From: Botryosphaeria dothidea
Lineage: Eukaryota; Ascomycota; Dothideomycetes; Botryosphaeriales; Botryosphaeriaceae
Reading direction: 5' to 3'
Length of the DNA stretch: 64,000 nt
NCBI GenBank assembly: GCA_011503125.2
Contig: WWBZ02000001.1
Span: 1 to 64,000, forward strand
In this document: positions 57,380-64,000 of the stretch, one piece after another
How positions within the stretch are numbered: position 1 is the first letter of the stretch
Layout of the letters: every line of letters starts with the position of its first letter
The notes under the pieces: generated by a model
What the model saw: the letters and a program-made list of their open reading frames with translations, nothing else
Databases searched by the model: none
What the model was told of the DNA's origin: nothing
Made by a program: the position numbers and the translations under genes

Positions 57380-59546
57380 ATGGCCTGGCGGCGACGATTT
57401 GGAGATGGCACTGGTGTGAAGGGTACGGTTGTGGAAGGCCAGAGAGAGATTTCTGCCGGCAGCACGCAGTATATCGGTGAGAAGGGCGGAAATAATGCGC
57501 CGCCTACTTACCAGGATGCTTCCGGTGCTCCCGTTGAGAACAATTCGCCATTGGGATACTCGGTCGGCCCAGTCACCATTACTTTGCTCAACATCACCAT
57601 GATGATTGGAGCGGGCATCTACTCTACACGTATGTTCTGCGCGCTGACTAGACGAGAAACTATGCTGATCATCCTCAGCTTCTTCTATTCTGGCTGGAAC
57701 AGGTTCTGTTGGTGTCAGTTTTGTCTACTGGACACTCGGCTACTTGGTATATCTTCCTCTACTCAATTCAGGGATACAGCAGCAGAACAGTGACTGATGC
57801 ATGCCTGACAGTTATGCCTTGCATCCGGAGCTGTTTATCTCGAATTTACCGCCTATTTTCCAAGTCGATCCGGCTCCGAAGTTGTTTTCCTTGAACAAGC
57901 ATACCCTCGTCCCATGTGGCTCTTCCCGACAACTTTTGCTGTCCAAAGCGTCGTCCTCTCATTTGGAAGCGCCAATGCTACCGGTGAGTGGTTCATGTCA
58001 ACGGATTTCTTTTCTAGTCGGAAACTCATGAGATGCTACAGTCATGGCAAATTACTTGATAGCAATATCCGGCCATAAAGGCACTGATTGGCAGATCAAG
58101 GGTACCGCGTTAGCGTGCTACACGTTAGCTACTTTGAGTAAGAGTACCGCAGAACACGCGCGTCATATCGAGAAATTGACGAAGTTTAGCCCTTGTATTC
58201 AACACCAAGTATGCCTATTGGTTCTCGAACGGTGTTGGTGTTGTTAAAATCTGCACTCTACTTTTTGTGATTCTCACTGGCTTTGTCGTGTTGGGTGGCA
58301 ATACCAAAGTCGAGGATCCCAAGGCCAATTTCAGAGATGCATGGTCCGGTAGCTCAACTGCTTCAGCCTACGGCATGACTATTGCACTTTACCGTATCAT
58401 ATTTTCGTATGGTGGTTACAATAACGCTTTCAATGTTGCTAACGAAGTCAAGGTATGATCTTGTTTTGCTCTGCATAAAAGAACGGCGAGACTGACATTA
58501 ATTACTAGTAGAACCCTATCCGATCTCTTAAGATCTACGCTACCATTGCTCTGACTACTGTTTACATTCTATACATGTTTGCCAACGTCGCATTCTTCGC
58601 TGCTGGTGAGTGAATTTGAATTCTCGAAGTCAAAGGATCAGCCTGACCACCATTGCAGTTCCTAAAGATGAGCTTGAGAACTCCGGTCTTACAGCTGCCA
58701 GTCTGTTCTTCAAAGCCGTTTTCGGTGACAGTGGCGCCGTCCGTGGTCTCAATTTCCTTATCGCGTTGGCCTCTTTCGGTAACATGATTGCTGTCATCAT
58801 CGGTATTTCCCGACGGATTCGAGAGTGTGGACGACAAGGTGTTCTTCCTTGGACCAGATTCTGGGTCTCGACTAAGCCTTTCGGAACTCCTCTGGGACCA
58901 TACTTTGTAATCTGGTTCTTGACTGCTCTGATGATTCTGGCTGTTCCTGCTGGAGACGCTTTCACTTTCGGTAAGCTCTCATAAATTTAGCTTCTGGTGA
59001 GTTTCAGCTCGCTCACTCTCAACAGTCAATGATCTAGGAGTCTTTCCGTCCGCCGTCTTCAATTTGGCTATGGCTCTCGGTATATATATCGTGCGCTGGC
59101 GTCGACGCAAGGCCGACCTTCCGGAACCTGAGTTTAAGGCATGGCATGTTGTCATCATCTTCAACATCCTCATCCAGCTCTACCTCCTCATCATGCCCTG
59201 GTACCCGCCGGCTGGTGGTCAGTACGCTGGGGATGTCAGCTTCTGGTATGCCACATACACTGTTACCGGTATCGGAATGTGAGCAACTCTCCGTTTCCCT
59301 ACAAGAGTACGACAAGGTTAACATTAGTGTAGTCTTCTCGCTTGCGCGTTCTATTATTGGCTTTGGGCATTCCTTCTCCCCAAGTGGAAGGGCTATCAAT
59401 TACGACAGGAGCTCGTCCATTTTGAGGACGGTGCACAAAGCAATCGACTCCGAAAAACTCCCAACGCCGAGGTGGCTGAGTGGGATGCTACACACGATGC
59501 AGCTGGGCGACCAATCACCACATCTAATGAGAAAACAGAGGCCTAG
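57380..59546 (+). CDS. High-affinity methionine permease, MUP1 type (9 exons)
   Basis: Amino-acid/polyamine/organocation transporter for uptake of methionine across the plasma membrane. Exons: 57380-57629, 57679-57746, 57812-57983, 58042-58137, 58190-58452, 58512-58605, 58659-58970, 59026-59278, 59333-59546. All eight introns (about 49-65 nt) are GT-AG and keep frame, giving 573 residues, close to the yeast MUP1 length. Hallmarks: MMIGAGIYSTPSSILAGTGSVG after the first intron, FPSRSGSEVVFLEQAYPRPMW, FTFV, and multiple hydrophobic segments consistent with about 12 helices. ATG 57380 (MAWRRRFGDG) is used because the frame upstream has no earlier ATG. The gene is intact and free of RIP. Confidence 0.88.
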
Positions 59547-60029
59547 AATACCGAAACTGGACTTCACCTGTATCTAAGGCTTGTCTGCCCAGAACTAAAA
59601 TTAACAGTCACACCGGTATCATAGATATATCGGATGAAACGTTTCAAAGGCCTTCTTGCGTGAAAGTTCTCTCAAATAGGCTGCTACTCAATTATTTCAG
59701 CGTTCAGTTTTCTTGACAACTAAACCGAAAGAAAACAAAGGAAACTTGACCAAACCCATAACCATGCACTAGCTCTCTTGCAACTTTTCAACCGACGTCG
59801 TTTTCGCATCACCCACCGCTGGTTGCGCCATCATGGTTACATTCCAGCTCCAGGTTCCCAATTATACAGCTCCAATGCCGAAGAAAGGTAGAGCGAAGAT
59901 GACAGTGCACACTGCCTTACAAGCTTATGTCATGGAGACGTAAGCGAGACGACTTACCTCGCAGATGCTGTAGAAGACTTGCAGAGAAATAGCAGCGTCC
60001 CCCCGGTTAAATCACGATTCGAAATTGTG
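59547..60029. other. Intergenic region
   Basis: 3' flank of the permease gene; the right part may hold unrecognisable remains of the P450 N-terminus. Confidence 0.4.
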
Positions 60030-60870
60030 GGAAGCACTCTTTGGTTGCTCAGGATGCTTGTGGCCGTTCCTGGTGCCGCAAGCAGCCTTAACGCCTTCAT
60101 GGCGTGCCGTTCCCTACAGGCCTGGGAAAAGGAAAAATTGGGTTAAAAGTAGTCTTTCAGGTGAACGAGGAGACTGAAAGAGCAATACAGGAAGTCGACA
60201 AAGACGCGGAACCACAGGACATTATTTCCCGGCTCATCAAGGCAAGATTTAAGCACGACAGATCGGCACCCCCAGGCGAGATGGCACTGCACGAAGATGC
60301 CCGTCTTCTCATAACTGCTGGAAGGTAAGATATCATCGATTGTTTGCTATTTATTATTGTCGAACGGTGCGAGAGAGTAAGACGCCGCTGGTTTTCTCAT
60401 TGTTGCTATCGAGGTCTGCTATATACGTATAGTAATCGGATTTACGGAAATAAACATAAATGGGGCAAATGAGGCGTGTGGGGATAGGTGTTTGGTGTTG
60501 CGAGAAAAAGCAAAGAAAGGACGCGTGTATAAAAAAGGAAAGAAAACACGTGACTTCGGGCCAATGTGGTTGACAATTATATATTTACATTTATTAGTGA
60601 TACAACGGCTGCCGCGCCTGCCAATACGCTCAATTTCTTTGCTCGATACCCCCGTGTCCTTCAGAAGCTTCAGCGGTCTGGCACGAGTCACATCTCTAGC
60701 AGGTCTGCAATTTGATGATGTGTATATTCCTGGAGACACTATTGTTTTTGTCCCGACCCAGACGCTACAGCACGTCCCACGTATCTTCGGGAATCTGCTG
60801 GGCTTCCTTCCTGAATGATGGAGCGACGGCAAGCACACCTTAGAAGCTTGAAAGTATATTCTTGGACTCC
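60030..60870 (+). pseudogene. Cytochrome P450 remnant
   Basis: Pieces of one P450 in order but in different frames. STLWLLRMLVAVPGA (from about 60032); QDIISRLIKARF and EDARLLITAG ending near 60328, which leads into the oxygen-binding I-helix; after about 265 bp SDTTAAAPANTLNFFARYP (about 60596) completes that helix; then VYIPGDTIVFVPTQTLQ and PRIFG (60720-60790). The K-helix ExxR segment is missing between the last two blocks, and no FxxGxxxCxG heme loop is present. Frameshifts, stops and deletion show a dead gene. The 265-bp gap is too long for local introns and could be insertion. Confidence 0.75.
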
Positions 60871-61001
60871 GGATTAATAATTGGAATGCGTTTTGTAATA
60901 AAACCCTTCCTCGATTTGCAAGTAATCCGCATGCCTACTTTAGCAAAATAATCATTTTTTAGAGAGCATGTCTCATGTGTAAATCACCAAAGTTAAGAGC
61001 G

Positions 61002-63013
61002 TCAACCGAACAATCCACCATCTCGTTCGCCGCCCATGATCCCCTTAATTTTCTGAAGCAGATCAAAGCAGATATCCTCCGAAATCTGGCTGTCTCCGGC
61101 ATACTCAGGACTCTGGACCACAAAGTCTCGGATGAATCGTGCCGCAGTGCATAACCTGCCACTGGCTCTCCCACTCACCAGGTCCAGATACGGCTGCAAC
61201 TGCTCTCGCTCTTTGGAAGCGAAGCCTTCCTCCTTTATGTAGTCCCTTACGAGCGCCATAATACCACGGAAAGACTGACAACCGTTGATAATCTCATCAA
61301 CAGTCAGCAGCGCAACGTTTTGTTTCCCTCCCACGCCATTCATCAATCCCTCAGGGCTCTTCCTACCGCCGGCGCCATCATTCTCTACCGCCCACCAAAA
61401 CCGCTGCCACCTGACTGCATCTCGTGGATGCGCACGATCAAAGTTTTCCCACACTCTTGCCAATGGCACGCGATAATTGACACCAAACCGCTCCATCGCC
61501 CGCGCAACAAGAACAACAAACATGACGTATGCTGCGTTTTCAAAGTCCGACAGCTGCACTTCCATGGGTCGAAATTCGACACGCCAACCCTCCCCCTTGC
61601 CGGTGGGGTGCTTCAGCTTGACATGCGGGAAGAAACCATTGTGCATGAGCTGGAGGTTGACGTTGGGAGGGACGTTGGGATCTACTTGTTCCTCTTCCCC
61701 TAATGCTCCTCTCTCCTCTTTTATTTTCTCCCCTTTGCCACCACTGGAGGAGCGCAACGTGCCCATGAATACCCTCGGACACACTAACAATGGTCTTCCC
61801 AGCACACCTGCGTAGTACCTCGCTACACCATCCCCCAAGCCCCCCTCCACCAACCTCCTCACCACGTTCTCATCTACCTGTAACCCCTCCGACTCCAAAC
61901 CATCATTTGGCTGCATGTCAGTTAGATACGCTTCACTTGCACCGTACCTTCCCCCAAACTTTCCCTGCTTGCGGCGCTCGTCCTTAGTGCGATCATCCAC
62001 GAGCTGACCCAGAGTGTTCCAGCGCACGTCGGTGTCCGCGAGATAGCCGCGATAAATCGGTGTCGCAGCGCTGAGTGCAAGCATCACGGGGCCGAGAGGC
62101 GAAAGCGCATCATGCAAGCGGAGTGCGGCTTCGGCGGAGGGGGCTTGAATCGTGCACTGGATACAGCACTGTGTTGCGCCAAGGAGCATTTCGTCGGAGT
62201 TGAATGTGATGTTGGCCCTGTTGCCGGTGGCGCTAGGGGCAATGAAGGAGGGGAGCGAGGAGGTGAACGTGTTGCGGTCGATGAATAAAGGCACAGTGAT
62301 GGGTGGGATGGCGCCCCAGCGGCGGGTCGTGATATTGTGCTGAGCGGCGCGATAATGGGATGAAGCGACAAGGAGGGCGGCGCTGACGGTGAGGGATGCT
62401 GAGACATCGGATTGAATTCCAAGAAGCGGGAATGTGGTGATAGTAAAGGGGAGAGCATTGGGACCAAGGCACGCGGTAATGGCGGACCTCCTGTTCAACA
62501 GATTCTAGTTAGAAACGGTGTGCTAAGGGGTGGAGGAGCTACCTTGCGGCCATGTTCCGTTCTACGGATAGCAGAGATCCTGCGCTGTTATTAAAGGGTG
62601 CCAAGGGCTTGGACTCGATCTGGAATCCTCCCAACTCCGGTGTATAAACTTCAGCTTCTGATGAAGTTTGAACTTGCCCCAAGATTTCGTCCGCCCTCAG
62701 ACAAAGTTTCGCTTTCCTTATAATTTCATCTATCTCCAACAGCGTGTATTCAATCTTTTATTTCGTTAGCTTGCACATTTAAAGAAGATAGCGGGCGCTC
62801 ATACCTCATCACCCCAAAGGGGCGGAAAATCCCTTATCTTCTGTCCTTTCTTCCAGACATCAATACACTCCTAGCAATTGGTTAGATTTGGTTATAGCAG
62901 TATTAGTAAAAAGAGATTACGCCGATAGCTTTCTCGCGAACGAGAGGAGCAAGTTCGTCTGTCTCTGGAAAGAGGATAATTTCCCCCGCTCTTCGCGCAA
63001 TTAAAAAATGCAT
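61002..63013 (-). CDS. Glutamate-cysteine ligase, divergent (4 exons)
   Basis: Catalyses ATP-dependent joining of glutamate and cysteine, the first step of glutathione synthesis in the cytosol. Exons: 63013-62921, 62870-62805, 62754-62543, 62490-61002. The introns (50, 50 and 52 nt) have GT-AG ends and CTAAC-like branch sites and keep frame, giving 619 residues. Visible motifs: VREKAIGECIDVW (about 25-37), LWGDEIEYTLLEID (49-62), PELGGFQIES (92-101), CCIQCTIQ (231-238), ATPIYRGYLADTDVRW (265-280), VDDRT (287-291), GWRVEFRPMEVQLSDFENAA (424-443). It is shorter than usual fungal enzymes and departs at the glycine-rich CLQ.TFQ region, so it may be a paralogue rather than the housekeeping copy. 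A stop lies 6 nt upstream of the chosen ATG. Only 132 bp separate it from a LINE fragment. Confidence 0.85.
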
Positions 63014-63145
63014 ATGCTATGCGGATACGTTGGAACTTACATCTCCTTCATGTTTTCCAAGTTCTCAGCTGTCACGTCCGAGGATTCACATTTCCGGAGA
63101 GACTGAGGGTTTTAAGACAATTAGTGCTGAGGTAAGATTTTAGCC

Positions 63146-63386
63146 AAAAGCAGCAAAAATCCTACAGGATAAGGGGAACAAAATCTCTCTAGAATGGGTA
63201 CCTGGACACAAAGATATCCTTGGAAATGAAACTGCGGATAAACTAGCAAAAGAAGCTACTAGACTACCCATATCGAGCTCTAAAAATAGCTTAGCCTTCT
63301 ACGGAATGCAGCTAAAGGAAGAGCTTTATAAGGAGTAGGAAAAGAAGCTTAAAAACACCTCAGCCTCTACCTATAAGGAACTGTAC
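63146..63386 (+). mobile_element. LINE-1 fragment, RNase H part, little RIP
   Basis: Matches 38590-38825 of the complete LINE-1, with CA/TG retained where the other copies have TA (EWVPGHKDILGNETADK-type sequence is readable). 5'-truncated at 63146, and its 3' end is cut by the gypsy LTR at 63387, so the tail lies outside the window. Confidence 0.88.
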
Positions 63387-63570
63387 TGTCAGGGCTCAAC
63401 CTCAGGATGATCGCTGAAAGGTATATTGCGCTATGTACGTTAAGCTAGACTTAAGAAGAAAGAAGAGAAGACGTAGAAGAAAGGAAAGAGTTATATACAA
63501 GGGAGGCTTGGCGTCACGTGACCCGCCGATGATCCTCTGAGGCTTGATCCTGAGGCTTCAGACTCTAACA
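63387..63570 (-). repeat. 3' LTR of the second gypsy 2 copy
   Basis: TGTCAGGGCT to CTCTAACA, same length as the two LTRs of element 2. Confidence 0.9.
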
Positions 63571-64000
63571 TCACTCCCCCCCTCCTCTTCCCGGTTCGAG
63601 AGGTTGCGGGTTCGAATCCGGGTGGGGACTGTTGCTTTTTTTTTTTTTTTTTTTTTTTTGACCTTTCTCTGTTTTTGACCCTTCCTGCCCTGCTTGCCTT
63701 GCTTGCCTTGCTTGCCCTGCTTGCCCTGCTTGCCCTGCTTGCCCTGCTTGCCCTGCTTGTTTGTTGGTCGCGTTTTGGTGGGTGTGGGTATATGGGTTGA
63801 AAAAGCGAACCCTGAACCATCAAACGGCTACATGGCGTAGTTGGAAACTTGGCTAACCGACAGCAGGTGCGGTGATACGTGCCTTGGGGTGGCGACATCC
63901 CTCAGTTGACTGGCTCCTATGAGCTTGTCGACTGGCTGTCGAATTAAGGGCCTGCCTGTTGGCAGGAAGAGGGTTGTCCGGCACGGGACTAGGTCCTGTG
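63387..64000 (-). mobile_element. Gypsy element 2 family, second copy (3' end, continues beyond window)
   Basis: LTR at 63387-63570 (184 bp), then the purine tract, box-B-like motif, T-tract and ccctgcttg repeats as at 12665-12860, then internal sequence to the edge. Almost every difference from the 12481 copy is G to A or C to T in TpG/CpA, showing that this copy is younger or escaped RIP. It interrupts the LINE-1 fragment. Confidence 0.9.

Noticed and set aside
60328..60592. An intron joining the two halves of the P450 I-helix
   Set aside because: About 265 bp, five times the size of the introns in neighbouring genes, and the gene has other frameshifts and a deletion, so an insertion into a pseudogene is at least as likely.
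63491..63898. 135-codon minus-strand frame with Ser/Arg/Ala repeats and a Lys run
   Set aside because: It is the translation of the LTR, the T-tract and the ccctgcttg repeats of gypsy 2; the run of Lys comes from the T-tract.

Overview
The window is from a filamentous ascomycete (Pezizomycotina-type) genome. The evidence is short introns of about 50 nt with GT(A/G)-start donors and CTAAC/CTAAT-like branch sites, fungal LTR and LINE families, telomere-linked RecQ-helicase (TLH) genes, and the signature of repeat-induced point mutation (RIP). In the repeats CpA/TpG is almost absent and replaced by TpA, CpG stays common, and CAA/CAG/TGG codons have become stops. Single-copy genes at the right end are not affected.

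Layout. 1-2821: 3' half of a Ty3/gypsy chromovirus (integrase, chromodomain, 3' LTR) with an antisense, spliced, coiled-coil gene between pol and the LTR. 2850-4745: 23-bp minisatellite. 4.78-12.03 kb: RIP-dead TLH copy 1 (minus), interrupted by a 5'-truncated LINE. 12481-18532: complete but dead Ty3/gypsy element (minus) with 184-bp LTRs and a 5-bp target duplication. 18.66-22.04 kb: second TLH lineage (copy 3). 22.64-27.56 kb: LINE-2. 27.57-39.85 kb: TLH copy 2 arranged as C-terminal piece, minisatellite, near-full gene; it carries a tRNA-derived SINE and a 5.7-kb LINE with RNase H. 39.85-44.41 kb: truncated gypsy element. 44411-49767: lightly mutated Ty1/copia element. 50.1-52.2 kb: Fot1/pogo transposase remnant, long inverted-repeat element and LINE ORF1 scrap. 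52.2-53.8 kb: tandem duplication and solo LTR. 54.2-63.0 kb: gene island with an uncharacterised protein, an intact MUP1-type methionine permease (9 exons), a cytochrome P450 pseudogene, and a divergent glutamate-cysteine ligase (4 exons). 63.15-64.0 kb: LINE scrap cut by a second, little-mutated copy of the 184-bp-LTR gypsy element.

The repeat half looks like a nest of insertions into a TLH/minisatellite array, a setting typical of subtelomeres, although no telomere repeat is visible. The most interesting point is that all three TLH copies show N-terminal C2H2 fingers (OrsD/DUF3505-like), then a region resembling the tyrosine-recombinase R / R..R / GH...Y signature, then the start of a RecQ helicase. 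This suggests that TLH genes may be, or derive from, self-mobile recombinase-helicase elements. The gene island combines methionine uptake with the first step of glutathione synthesis next to a decayed P450, which may be the edge of an eroded sulfur-metabolism cluster.
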